A stretch of DNA of 64,000 bases from Symbiodinium natans (GCA_905221605.1 CAJNDS010000408.1:62001-126000); one strand, 5' to 3'; counted from the stretch's first letter, positions 23,140 to 34,423 are shown. Notes: generated from the letters alone by a model not told the origin. Made by a program: numbers and translations.

Positions 23140-25720
23140 GTGTGTGATATATCGAATGCTCTTTCGCCGAGTTCTAGTCGTACTGCAACCTTGCAAGTAC
23201 TGATGAAGGACAGGGACAGTTAAAATGCCATAATATTGTAGTGCTCTGCTGGCTATCACTCACACGTGTCAAAACTATACAAAGCACTAGCAGCCTCTTT
23301 GTGCTTGTTTAACTTTGCGTAGTTCGACTCTGCCATGTCAGGTGGTGCGCTTTGTACATCACACTGCAAACGCCCATATCGAGTCATCGGTGGGCAACGG
23401 GCCAAAAGGAGCCGAACGTCCAACAATACGAATGTCATTGCAATCGGAGGTATACGTATGACAGAGTTCGCTGCCGAGCAGGGCGGGCAGGGTGGGACCA
23501 AAAAAGCAGAGCCGAAACGCTCGAGTCACAGCTCATATGCCTTCAGAACTCCGTTATACCCTAAGCCGGTGTTGTACTCTTGCACTGCTAACATCCACAT
23601 CGAGTCACCGGTAAACGAGGAGGTACCACGAATTAGCAGCCGACGGTTTTGTGTTCGCAGGCTAAATTCAGCTCCGGCTCTCCGCAGAAATCAACGAAAA
23701 AACGGAAACTGCATGCCATGCCAAGGCGCTGATGGAGGTTGATCATAGAAATTTTTCCTCTTCTCGGCGCCGTCTGATGTTGCGCCTGGCCGCTAAGACG
23801 ATATCAGGAGGCCCCACGAGTGGCGCCCGCGCAACGGAGCATACCACTCCGCCACTAGCTTGCCCGCCAAGCGTCTGCGTACGACAACGGCGAATTGGTC
23901 ACGTCCGCGGTTGCTGGCTGACGGTCTTGGCCTTCTTTGGGGTGGTGGGTGCCGGCATCTTTGGACGCCTTCGGAAGGTGTTCATGTTCTGCACACTTTC
24001 CAATTGAATCCCGCAGTGGGCATGCTTGACACCAGGAACGTAGGAATGATTCCTCCCCCTCCCCCTTCCCTCGTCCCCCCCTCCCTCGTCCCCCCCTCCC
24101 TCGTCCCCCCCTCCCTCCACCCCCACTCCCTCCACCCCCACTCCTCCTGCCCGCCACTGCCCCCCTCCCCCTTGCGCTCATGCTCGACATGCACATCGTT
24201 GACGATAGGACGCCACTTGCAATAAGACTTTGGTCTTATCAGCGGTTCGCGCGAGGTCTTGCTTCAGACCATCACCGGCGGAGGGACATGGAGCATTTCA
24301 AAGTGTTAGCGCAGGGCCAGTGTTCAGCCGCTCGACATTGCGCTGGTACGCACGGTGCGTGTGATGATAAGCGCCAATATCTCCAGAATCTCCCAGGCGG
24401 CGATCCCTGGGCCGGCCCTCGTGCAGTTGATGCCTCAGTTGTGCGTGCTCACGAGCATGCCGACAATCATCCTGCAAACTCGAAGCCTTGTCGTGCAGAA
24501 AAAGGTCTCGCCGTTTCAAGCATTAGGCCACAAGCTCGGCCGCCATGGGCAACCACAATGCAGTTGGCATGAAAGCTGAATGCCACCTCAAGGCTGAAGC
24601 TATTGGCGCGGACATCCCGAAACGCTGCGATGAGGAAGAAAGGAATGGAGTTGGTGTTGTGGCATCATGTACATAATAGATCATTAAGCGTTTGTGAACA
24701 GGATGAGAATGTTGAGAGTGCTTGCAAGTACCTGAAGCTGGCAGCCACTGGGCCTAGGGCATGCCAACCAGCAACAGAACGTGATGCTGAGCGACACCTC
24801 GTTGCATGTCCGCGTTAATTGAGATAACGCTCGCCATGGGCTTTAGTTGACGGAGCTCATTTTGTCAGCCAGTGCCCCTGGCAACAGCCACAGTCCAGCC
24901 TGTAAACCACAAAACAGCGGCACGGGTGTCCCGACTTGGTTCTGGGGAACTGGTTTGGAGGCTGTTGTAGTGAGGGGAGTGGGACTTTCAGGATGTGGGT
25001 TTCCAAGCCCGCATAAAAAACGCTTTAGTGAGCTCTGCCCCATTCTGCCCCTAAATAGAGAATTACATTGAACCCAGTCCAGTTTGAGATGTCCCTTCAT
25101 TTGATAACATGCCCGTACATCGTGTGCATACATACAGGTACGATATGAAAACTCACGCAACAGTTCATGTCTTGGCGTTCCTTTTTTTAATGAAAGTTTT
25201 ATTTTCCACGCCCGTTCCCTCTAAGGGTGCAGGGCATGCTACATTTTTTTTGAAAAGTGAGTGATTGGCCCGCAGCTGGGATTGTGACTAGGTATACTAG
25301 GTTTTGTCTCCTTGTTGTTTCTCTTCTTATCTCCCCCAGACGCACAACCAGATCACTGGATGCACGCCTTTTCTTGTCACCCGTCTTGTCTCTCGCTTGT
25401 CTCCCCTTTGTCTCCTTCTAGACGAACCAAATCAGACGCATCACTCCCTTGTCTCCCTTTTTTGAATCCCTCGCACGGGACGTCTACCATTGAGACCCTG
25501 TTGCAAAGGTGCATGCTGAGACGCCGTGTGGTCGTATTAGGTCATGGTTCACGGGCTCATGGGACACGAGCGAATATGCAAACCTCATCCTGATGGCTCA
25601 GTCACGCGGATCAGTTGCTTGATGAAACTTCCATGTGCAACTTCTAGCCGCGTAGTTCTGACGTCAAACATGGCCAGCACTTTACACAGCCCCACCCACC
25701 AACCCCCACCCGCCGATTGT
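23140..25720. other. Unassigned interval with a 15-bp repeat
   Basis: Six degenerate copies of a unit like CCTCCCTCGTCCCCC occur at 24057-24150. A possible exon near 24571-24660 reads KAECHLKAEAIGADIPKRCD then EEERNG. Nothing else is convincing. Confidence 0.35.
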
Positions 25721-25925
25721 TCTGTTGAAAGATGATGTGGCCAACCGGGGTCACCCTGCGCCGTGCGGTAAATGCGGGAACACGATGCAAAGCCGAAGAC
25801 TTGCTTGTCCCGCTATCGGCTGCGCAAGCCTGATTTTGCAGCCATTCTTCCCTGCAGCGGCTTGAAGTTCATGTGATCTCATATGCGGTTTCCGGGGTCT
25901 ATGTTTGCTTTGATTTGCTTTGAGG

Positions 25926-26180
25926 TGCGCGTGCTGCTGCGGCCCTTCTGACGAGTACCGGGAGACCGCAGATGTTTTTGATTCGGACGATGCCTTCAAG
26001 GATTCCAAAAGTTGATTAAAATCCCCCGCTGAAGGCTCTCCATGCTCTCCAGAGGCTCATGTTGGCTCCCCTGCAACTCCAAAGGAGGAGACGGAGGAGA
26101 CGTGTGCCGATGCAGACGAACGACCTGGAGCATCTCCTTCAGAGGAACACTGGTTGCAGAGGCTACACCCGTTCAAGTAG
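25926..26180 (+). CDS. 3' end of an unassigned acidic protein
   Basis: One exon-like piece starts after TTTGAG (25926) and reads CACCCGPSDEYRETADVFDS then DDAFKDSK up to 26010. A short GT..AG interval (26011-26052) bypasses an in-frame TGA and restores the same frame, which reads AHVGSPATPKEETEETCADA then DERPGASPSEEHWLQRLHPF and stops at 26178-26180. It is strongly acidic and probably disordered. An upstream piece near 25728-25830 contains CGKCGNTMQSRRLACPAIGC, a spacing that could bind zinc. Family unknown. Confidence 0.35.
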
Positions 26181-26688
26181 GTTCAAGTCGTTCGTAGAAC
26201 GTGCGCAACGGCAAAATTGCATGTAGGTCTGTACAAGTCCTTCTCAAATGGCGTCGGATATCAACAGCGTCACCCAACTGGCAGCTGTCAGCAACATCTT
26301 TGCTATGGAGCGTGTACAAAGAGAACACTCGCAGGACACAATGTGCTGAACAGGCCTGCCTTATGCAACAAGAAAGTCCTGGCTGCCATAGTGGCGCACT
26401 TGTGTACACAAAGCCAACGCATACACAAACTATCACGGTGTAGACTATGTGGAAGGAGATGGAAGAACGAGAGTCGAGAGCTTTATCCTGCAATGGGCTC
26501 TTGCAAGACTGGGCAGACTCCTCTTGTGACTGTCTGATTCAGAGACCATCGCAGCCAATTTGCATTCCGTGGCCGCATGCTTGGACCCGGACCCAAATCT
26601 GAAGGTGGGGCAGCCTGGACCCGCCGGCCTCAATATCTGGCTCTGTCAGCGCCGCCAATGGACAGGCCATAATCTTTAAGACTCAGTA

Positions 26689-27054
26689 AGAACTGGGTGC
26701 TACTGCCTTTCTGATTGGTGATTGCTCCTGCAAGGATGGGGAGATTGCGGATGCGGAGTCCGAGGACCACAACTTTCAGGCAGTCCGACTTTCATCGGAC
26801 CGGGCTGCGCGGCACCTGCGCTGTGTTGAACAGCAAAAGGTCGAGACGCTCTGGCACCCAGAGTGGTGCAGCCAATGCGATGCCTTTTTGACGGGATTGT
26901 GGGATCAAGGCCTCGATGCCTCAACCACTTTGTCTGACTCTGAGTTTGTTGGCAACCGCGCTGAAGTGATCCAGGCCTGCGGTGCTCGTACTGCAGGAAG
27001 CTCGTGTGCTATGCACTTAACACCTGAGTTTCGGCTTTGTGCACGACGTGGCTG
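26689..27054 (+). CDS. Open reading segment, unknown protein
   Basis: About 120 codons are open on the + strand with no early Met. It reads AFLIGDCSCKDGEIADAESE, then RHLRCVEQQKVETLWHPEWC, then LWDQGLDASTTLSDSEFVGN and RAEVIQAC. A GC donor (CAG|GCCTGC) lies near 26974. Composition is coding-like and acidic with clustered Cys and Trp. The antisense frame over the same bases looks like a shadow. Confidence 0.35.
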
Positions 27055-27175
27055 AGTTTTTACTTTGGAGAATGCTTGACAGAGGTCATTTCTGCGAAGT
27101 GGCAACGCTTTGTGTCGAGCGCCGGATGAGGCGAAAGAAAAATGACAAGTTTTCACTTGACACTCGGTCTTCTTT

Positions 27176-27200
27176 GTCTCTCTCTCTCTCTCTCTGTCTT
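27176..27200. repeat. (CT)n microsatellite
   Basis: Short CT run. The sequence after it (27245-27420) can be read as an exon with RIAANREAKLRSRKDG, which has N-x7-R spacing like a bZIP basic region, but no leucine zipper follows in frame. Confidence 0.6.
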
Positions 27201-27919
27201 CTCGTTTACTTCTCTCTTTGACTCTCCAGACGGCTCTCTCTTTCTCTCTTCAGAGGATCGCTGCGAACAGAGAGGCGAAGTTGAGATCCAGGAAAGATGG
27301 GGCGTTCGTGTTGTCATGGCCAGTGCACGAACGCGTCAATTGTGATGCGGTGCTGTGCAGGATTCATGAGCTGGAAGCGTTGCTCGCTTCCAGAGGCAGA
27401 CATTTTTTGTATCAGATCCTCTGATCCGTGCATCTTGAGTCTTGAGTCGTTAGGTGGCATGGGCATGGCTGTCTCAACGCGGGTCCGCAGCCGCGAAGCA
27501 AGCCCCAGAGAAGCCCAGGACCGCTGCGCCAAGAAATCGACTCGCTATATCGACATGTTGCACGTGTGTCAGGAGCCTTGGACATCGATCAGTTCAATCA
27601 AGCACTTGCATGGGCTGCAGGGCAAGTATCTCGCCGATGCCATGCAGGCAGATTCACAAGCAAGATGAATATCAGTGCTGGCTGCATTGACTTGGTCTAT
27701 TTCTCTTTGCAACTGTTGGTACGACAAATCCTGCATCGATTTGCAGCTACTGAGATGAGGCGGCATGGGGGTATTAACAAGGTTGGGCCGCCCAGTCATT
27801 CAGGGCATCATCCACTGTCTGCCCACAAGGGTTTGTGCACATTCTTGCGGCAGCATGTGTGTGTGTGTGTACCGTGCGTATGCTTTAGCGAGGGCCTCAA
27901 CAAAAGGGGAGCGGGGGTG

Positions 27920-28140
27920 GTTTGAGGGAGGGGTCTCAGGGGGGGTCCCAGAGCGGTTCAGGGGGGGGGGTCCGAGGAGGGGTTTGGTCTCAGGAGCAGG
28001 GGGGTCCCAGGGGAGGGAGCGTGAATGGACCCCAATCAACTCAACGTAAGTCCGATAACGGGCAGGCTCCAATCGGAGAACCCAGGCTGCAATCGACAAA
28101 CCACCTGGAACCAAATGGATGGGGGGGGGGGGGGCGAATC
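27920..28140. repeat. G-rich simple sequence
   Basis: Repeated GGGGTC, GGGG and GGGAG tracts with an uninterrupted G run at 28119-28132. Confidence 0.7.
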
Positions 28141-28349
28141 AGGGAACACGAGGCATACTAGGCGTATTCAAGCGACCGGGAGCCAACTTGACGCATTGCA
28201 GGGCAGAATGTGAAAACGCGAGGCTCCAACATGACGCGTACTAGGCGCCTTCGAAAACTATGTTCACAGTCGTAGATCTGCTTTCCCCTCCAACCCCTAG
28301 TCTGAAACCGTTAACACTCTGAAGCTTGTACAACAAAGCGCGACACGAA

Positions 28350-28440
28350 ACCGTAGGCCCCTACTACCCTCAGAATAGACCCACCCTATCCGGGAAACCA
28401 TAGACCCCTGTGCCTTATCGATTTATATTCTTATGTATAG
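28350..28440. repeat. Dispersed direct repeat, copy 1
   Basis: A sequence beginning CCCCTACTACCCTCAGAATA and ending TTTATATTCTTATGTA immediately precedes telomere-like repeats. A closely similar copy lies at 29157-29240, also followed by telomere-like repeats, so the pair forms a higher-order unit of about 800 bases. Confidence 0.85.
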
Positions 28441-28915
28441 GTCTTTTCGGGCTTAGGGGTGTTTAGGGTCGATAGGGCTTAGGCGTTTTTAGGGTGTAGG
28501 GGTTTTTAGGGTTTAGGTTTCAGTTTGTTTTTTTTTTTTTTTTTTAAAGGGTTCAGGGTTTACGGGTTTAGGGTATAGGTTTAAGGGTTTTGAGGGTTTA
28601 GGTTTTTTTCGGGTTTAGGTTTTAGGTGTTTTCAGAGTTTGCCGCTTAGGTTTTTTTGGGTTTAGGTTTTATGGGTTCAGACGTTTAGGGGTTTTAGGGT
28701 GTAGGGTTCTGGTGGGTTCAGGGGCTCAGGGGTTGTCAAGGTTTTTAGGGCTTAGGGGTTTTTAGGGTGTTGTTAGGGGTGTTTAGAGTTTAGGATGTTT
28801 AGGGTTTTTTAGGCTTTAGGGCTCAGGGGGGTTTAGGGTTTAGGGTTTATAGGGTTTAGGGTTTAGGGTTTAGGGTTTAGGGTTTAGGGTTTAGGGTTTA
28901 GGGTTTACTTATCAA
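28441..28915. repeat. Interstitial TTTAGGG block with a near-pure core
   Basis: Degenerate TTTAGGG units grade into about nine consecutive near-perfect copies at 28845-28908. The G-rich strand is on +. Flanks are ordinary unique sequence on both sides, so this is interstitial and not a chromosome end in this assembly. Confidence 0.9.
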
Positions 28916-29156
28916 ACTCTTACTCGGAGATAGGTCCGCAAGTAGCTGTTTATCATAGGCGTCGATAGACCCCCCTATATCGACCCTATGGGTTTTTAGA
29001 TAGGTACCTATGCGCCAGACCCCTATGCATCGGCCCTGCCGACTTTCCGAAAGACCCCTATGCACAGGGGTCTTCCATTTTCCATAGACCTCTATGCACC
29101 CTATCCCTACCTATACAACCCCCCTGTGCCGCATAGACCCCTATCCATTTTCCATA
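28916..29156. other. CCCCTAT-rich linker
   Basis: Many copies of ATAGACCCCTATG-like motifs on both strands lie between the two telomere-like blocks. Confidence 0.6.
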
Positions 29157-29555
29157 GGCCCCTACTACCCTCAGGATAGACCTTATCCGGAAAGCCATAG
29201 ACCCCTATGCCTTACCAGTTTATATTCTTATGTAAATGGTTCTTAGGGTTTACGGCTTTGGGGTTTTTAGGGTTTTGGGGTTTAAGGGCTTTCAGGGTCT
29301 AGGGTTTAGGGTTTAGGGGTCAGGGTTATTTTATCGTTTAGGGTTTAAGGTTATTTAGGGTTTCGGGTATAGGTTTAGGGTCTTTAGGGTTTAGGGGGTT
29401 TCAGGGTTTAGGGTTTAGGGTTCAGGGTTTACGGTTTAGGGTTTTGCTAGGGCTTAGGGCTTGGAGGTTTTCAGGGTTTAGGGTTTTGGCTTTTTAGGGT
29501 TTGTAGGGTTGTTTAGGCTTGTGTGTTTTTACGGGTTTAGGGCTTAGGTTCAGGG
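29157..29555. repeat. Second copy of the direct repeat plus degenerate TTTAGGG block
   Basis: Copy 2 of the repeat described at 28350 (29157-29240) is followed by TTTAGGG-like sequence with many one-base variants to about 29555. Confidence 0.85.
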
Positions 29556-29562
29556 TGAGGGG

Positions 29563-29940
29563 GCGTGGCTTCCTGCGGCGCAGAATGGGCTTCAAGGGAG
29601 GGTCCGTTTCGAGCTTCCGCGGTGCTGATTTGGAGCCTTCCGAGTTTTCTGATTTAGTCTTTCCGGCGCGACCTAATGACCAAACGTTCTAATTTTCTCT
29701 TGTACACACGGCGTGGCTGCGCGGCGCAGAATGGGCTTTAAGGGAGGGTCCGTTTCGAGCTTCCGCAGTGCTGATTTGGAGCTTTCCGTGTTTTCTGATT
29801 CGGTCTTTCTTGCGCGATCTAATGACCAACAATTCTAATTTCCTCTTTTCGACACGGCGTGGCTTCTGCGGCACAGAATAGACTTCAAGGGAGGGTCCGT
29901 TTCGAGCTTCCGCGGTGCTGATTTGGAGCTTTCCATGTTT
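29563..29940. repeat. Tandem repeat, about 145-bp unit, three copies
   Basis: Three units start near 29563, 29709 and 29853. Each contains GGCGTGGCT, GCAGAATGGGCTT, AAGGGAGGGTCCGTTTCGAG, CTTCCGC, GTGCTGATTTGGAG and TTTTCTGATT. The third copy is cut short near 29940. Confidence 0.9.
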
Positions 29941-30085
29941 TAAACGGAGGGCCTATTTTTGCGGTCTTTCATTTTTTTCGGGTCGATTTTCTTGGCTTTT
30001 CCTAGGAAAACATTTTCTCTATATTTTCATGAAAATTGGGTGCATTTTCGTGGTTTCTTGTTTTCATAGGAAATCGTTACTTTTT

Positions 30086-30330
30086 GCAGGTGTTGACAAG
30101 AGAAGAAGAGAAAGAAAGAAAGCAAGAAATAAAAACGAAAGAAAGAAATAAAGAAAAAAGAAATAAATAATAAATAAATAAAAAACAATTAAAGAAAGAA
30201 ATACAGAAATAAAGAAATAATGAAAGGAAGAAAGAATGAAAAACTGAAAGAATGAAAGATTGAAAGAAAGAAAGAAATAAGGACAGAACGAAAGAAATAA
30301 AGAACGAAATACAAAAGAAAGAAAGACAGA
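30086..30330. repeat. (GAAA)n microsatellite
   Basis: A purine-rich tract of GAAAGAAA and AATAAATA units. The Phe/Leu/Ser-rich antisense open frames here are artefacts of the repeat. Confidence 0.95.
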
Positions 30331-30514
30331 AAGACGCGCAAAGCATGCTTCAAAGCCTATGAATCTTGTTGAAACCCATCGTGTGAGCATTGTGTTGTAA
30401 ATGGGGGGGCGCCCCCCGCGCTTTTTTTCAAGCCGTGCAAAGCGTGCTTCAATTCCTATGAATCTTGTTGAAACCCATCATGTAAGCATTGTGTTGCACA
30501 TGGGGGGGCCCGCG

Positions 30515-30547
<33 letters not shown>

Positions 30548-31640
30548 ACTCCCCCGCTTTGTTTTTTAGGCCGTGCAAAGCGTGCTTCAAAGCCTATGAA
30601 TCTTATTGAAACCCATCATGTGAGCATTGTGTTTGCAAATGGAGGGGGGGCTGCGCCCCCCCCCCAACGCCCCCGCTTCGTTTAAGCCGTGCAACGCGCG
30701 ATTCAAAGCCTATGAATCTTGTTGAAACCCATCATGTGAGCATTGTGTTGCAAATGGGGGGGGGGGGGGGCGCGGCCCAACTCACCCGCTTTGTTTTTTC
30801 GGCCGTGCAATGCATGCTGAGTGTTGTTGAAACCCATCATGTGAGCGATGTGTTGCAAATGGGGGGGGCTGCCCCCCCCCCAACCCTGCCGCTTCTTGTA
30901 GGCCGCGCAAAGCGTGCTTCAAAGCCGATGAACCTTGTTGGAACCCATCATGTGAGCATTGTGTTGCAATTGGGGGGGGGGGGTCTGCGCCCCCCCCCCC
31001 CCACCCCCCCGCTTGTTTTCAGCCGTGCAAAGCGTGCTTCAATTCCTATGAATCTTGTTGAAACCCATGGTGTGAGCATTGTGGTTGCAAATCGGGGGGG
31101 CTGCCCCCCCCCCAACCCCGCGCTTGTTTAAGCCGTGCAAAGCGTGATTCAAAGCCTATGAATCTTGTTGAACCCATCATGTGAGCATTGTGTTGCAAAT
31201 GGGGGGGGGGGGGGGGGGGGCGCAGCCCAACTCACACCCGCTTTGTTTTTTAGGCCGTGCAAAGCGTGTTTCAAAGCCTATGAATCTTGTTGAAACCCAT
31301 CATGTGAGCAATGTGTTGCAAATGGGGGGGGGGGGGGCTGCCCCCCCCCCAACCCTGCCGCTTCTTGTAGCCCGTGCAAAGCGTGCTTCAAAGCCTATGA
31401 ACCTTGTTGGAACCCATCATGTGAGCATTGTGTTGCAATTGGGGGGAGGGGGGGGGGGTGCGCCCCCCCCCCCCCACCCCCGGTTTTTCAAGCCGTAATT
31501 CCTATGAATCTTGTTGAAACCCATGGTGTGAGCATTGTGGTTGCAAATCGGGGGGCTGCCCCCCCCCCCCCCCCCAACCCCCGCGCTTGTTGAAGCCGTG
31601 CAAAGCGTGATTCAAAGCCTATGAATCTTGTTGAACCCAT
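30329..31640. repeat. Tandem array with G-run/C-run hairpins
   Basis: About a dozen units of roughly 105-120 bases. Each holds GCCGTGCAAAGCGTGCTTCA, then CCTATGAATCTTGTTGAAAC, then CATCATGTGAGCATTGTGTT and GCAAAT, and then a G run facing a C run across a short CTGC-like centre. Each unit can therefore form a G/C hairpin or G-quadruplex. Unit copies vary by one or a few bases. Confidence 0.93.
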
Positions 31641-32203
31641 CGTGGCACATGTGAAGCCGACCTTTCGGCCACATCGCCATAAAACCAGCATCTCATGCTC
31701 AGATCGCCCGACCGCAGAGTCTAGTGCGTCGAAAAATGAGATGGACTCACTTCTCCCTGGGTGCTTTTGCTCTTCTTCTTTAGTGTACCGAATCCTTTTC
31801 AACTCACGTCACCAAATGCAGCCGCGCGTTGCTCCATCAGCACGGGGGTGCCGTTCTTGCATCGGCCCCCGGAAATTTGCGGCACAAGCGTGCCCACACT
31901 GTTTAGCCCTGTGAGTGAGCGGACTGTGAGACCAGCCGTAGAGTAGTATCTCTTGTATATACACTGTCCATTAGAGTTTGTGTGAATACGTTCTTTTCCT
32001 GTCCACGGTAGGTCCGAGTAGGCTCTGTTGCGCTTGAGACCGTTTTGCCTGCAGTCTAGTTGAACTCCGGTTCCTGCGGGACGTCTCTTGCTGTCCATAC
32101 CCGAAGCTGTTAACCGCCGCCACAGAGCGGCCGCGACAACAAGTCGTGAGCTACAGCTAGCTAGTAGGTCAGACCAGACCGCTGCGGAATCGAGTTCGAG
32201 TGA
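31641..32203. mobile_element. Insertion splitting the tandem array
   Basis: About 560 bases unlike the array lie between two copies of a near-identical junction (left CCCATCGTG, right ACTCATCGTG), after which the array resumes in register. The short repeat at both edges looks like a target-site duplication, with the right copy altered. No open frame with homology is visible. It could be a non-autonomous element or a solo LTR. Confidence 0.45.
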
Positions 32204-32455
32204 AACTCATCGTGTGAGCATTGTGTTGCAAATGGGGGGGCTGCCCCCCCCCCCCCCAACCAACCCCCCGCGCTTTTTTTCAAGCCGTGCAAAGCATTGC
32301 AAAGCGTGCTTCAATTCCTATGAGTCTTGTTGAAACCCAAATGGCAGGGGCGCACCGCCCCCAACCCCCCGCTTTTTTTCGCCGTGCAAAGCGTACTTCA
32401 AAGCCTAAGAAACTTGTTGAAACCCATCATGTGATCATTGCGCCTGTAAAGGGGG
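32204..32455. repeat. Tandem array, resumed
   Basis: Two to three further units of the 30329-31640 array, more diverged, again with G-run/C-run pairs, ending in a G run at 32447-32461. Confidence 0.85.
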
Positions 32456-33325
32456 GGGGGGGCTGTTTTTCCTAGGAAAAACCAACAAGCCAAAAAAAAT
32501 ATAAGGATAAATCCTACAAAAAATATCATGAATCCTATGAAAATACGGACGGAATGTAGTTTTTTCCGAAAACCAAGAAAACGAAACAACAATAATTCAT
32601 GAAAAAGAAATCCTACGACAAGTACTATGAATCCTATGAAAATAGAGGGAATGTAGCCTTTTCCTAGGAAAAGCCAAGAAAACGAGCCAAAAAGAAAGAA
32701 CAAATAGGAAACCCTACGAAAAATAGTATGAATCCTAGGAAGATATATAATGTAGCTCTTTCTTAGGAAAACCCGGAAACGATCCCCCCCCAAAGGCCCC
32801 CTCCCCAAAAAAAGACCCAGAAAAAACTCCACCCATAAAAACCAATAGAAACTCAATCAAAACCAATACAAAACAAAAAAAGCCAATAAAACATCAGCAA
32901 AAACCAATAGAAAACCAAGAAAAACCAATAAAACAAGAATAAAAACAAATAAAAAACAAATAAAAACCAATAGAAACCAATAGAAAACCAACAAACACCA
33001 CTAGAAAACCCATAGAAAACCAATAAAAAGCAATTGGATGCCAATAGAAACCAATAGACAACCAATAGAAAACCAATAAGCACCCATAGAAAACCTGGAA
33101 AACCAATAAAACCAATAGAAAACCAATAGACACCAATAGAAAACCAATAGAAATCCAATAGAAAACCAATAGAAAACCAATAAAAGCCAATAAAAACCCT
33201 ATAAAGACCAATAGAAAACCAACAAAAACCAATAGAAAACCAAAAAACAATAGAAACCCAATAGCAAACCAACAAAAACCAATAGAAAATCAATAATAAC
33301 CAATACAAAACCAATAAAAGCCATT
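32456..33325. repeat. AT-rich satellite: CCTAGG palindromes then CCAATAGAAAA units
   Basis: The first part (32456-32790) carries repeated TTTTCCTAGGAAAA-type palindromes about 100-190 bases apart; another sits at 29998-30011. The second part (32815-33320) is tandem CCAATAGAAAA / CCAATAAAA units. Antisense Phe/Tyr/Trp-rich open frames here are repeat products. Confidence 0.9.
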
Positions 33326-33439
33326 AACGACAATCTGGCGTTTTCCGATTCGCCGCTCTGCGTTTTCCGGTTCGCGTTTTCTGATTCGCGCCTCAGCCCC
33401 CAGAAAGGTCCCACATGGCGGGGGGGGGGGGGGCGCGGG

Positions 33440-33645
33440 GGAAGGGTCTTTTTGGGGCCTTTAGGATTTAGGATTTCAGGATTTAGGGTTTAGGGTTCAG
33501 GGGCCTCTCTGGAGCCTTTAGGATTTAGGATTTAGGATTTTAGGATTTAGGATTTAGGATTTAGGGTTTAGGGTTTAGGGTTTAGGGTTTAGGGGGTTTA
33601 GGGTTCAGGGGCCTCGCTGGGGCCTTTAGGATGTAGGATTCAGGA
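33440..33645. repeat. TTTAGGA/TTTAGGG repeat
   Basis: Tandem TTTAGGA units interleaved with TTTAGGG units. The A-for-G variant is consistent in runs, suggesting local amplification of a mutated telomere unit. Confidence 0.88.
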
Positions 33646-33701
33646 TTCAGGAGATAATATTGGGAAAGGCAGGCAAGTTCTTCTTCAAAGTATAGTCAAC
33701 T

Positions 33702-33771
33702 GGGTACATAGCAGTGGTTAGAGCGGCTGACTGCAGATCAGCAGGTCCCTGCTTCAAATCCGGGTGCCCTC
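33702..33771 (+). tRNA. tRNA-Cys (GCA)-like gene
   Basis: The D-arm region (GCAGTGGTTAGAGC), the anticodon arm (stem GCTGA/TCAGC around loop CTGCAGA, anticodon GCA) and the T-arm region (TTCAAATCCGGG) match nuclear tRNA-Cys genes, and the A and B box positions are right. A TTTT run follows at once, as for a pol III terminator. The acceptor and T stems pair imperfectly (C opposite C at 53-61, and the 3' strand of the acceptor is offset), so it may be a decayed copy or the head of a tRNA-derived SINE. Confidence 0.6.
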
Positions 33772-34323
33772 CTTTTCATGCTTGGCATGAGCAATCGGAC
33801 ATGCGCAACGAATGATTGCTGTTTGTACCGTCAGTAATCCATTTTTCCATGAGGGTAGTTTCATGGGCCGTCCCTAACCTCTTTTAAAGGGTTCTGATGT
33901 ATGGGTTCTTAACTCGTATAAGGTATATCAGGAGTTTGTAAGGGGTTTCAGGGCCCATACTAAGGGACCGTGTAATTACCCTTAGGCCCTTAGGCCTCCC
34001 GCGCCCCCCGCCCGCCCCGCCCCCCCTGCCCACCACCACATCGCGAGCTGTGGAGAAGATCACAACTCCGAAGGTGAATGAAACACTCCACAATTCCAAC
34101 CAAGGAATCGCAATGACGAAAACGACAAATGTCACGTCAGCCATGTGAGTGTTCTTGAACATATTGAAATGAAGGCCTCCGATTGGGCCAGTCGGGCAGC
34201 ACGAGCCCTGACAGTTCATGCCGACTGTTTTGTACATCGCCCGAATGAGTACACCTACTCAGACCACGCAGCGGCAACAGCGTGGGGCAAAGGGGGCAAC
34301 CTCAGCAAACAAAATGAAAGAAA

Positions 34324-34355
<32 letters not shown>

Positions 34356-34423
34356 GGGCTCAGATGGACAGTTCAGCAAATGATGGATGCAGTTTTGCAT
34401 AGTCTCGTGGCGAGTGCTGTCAG

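Noticed and set aside
27245-27420. bZIP-like basic region RIAANREAKLRSRK
   Set aside because: No leucine zipper follows in frame and the spacing match is short; a competing frame over the same bases is also open.
28441-29555. True chromosome end
   Set aside because: Unique sequence and genes continue on both sides, and most units are decayed.
30329-32455. CRISPR array
   Set aside because: The units are about 110 bases with conserved sequence throughout and no short-repeat/unique-spacer pattern; the genome is eukaryotic.
32398-33314. Antisense frames rich in Phe, Tyr and Trp that look like membrane proteins
   Set aside because: They are translations of the CCAATAGAAAA satellite.
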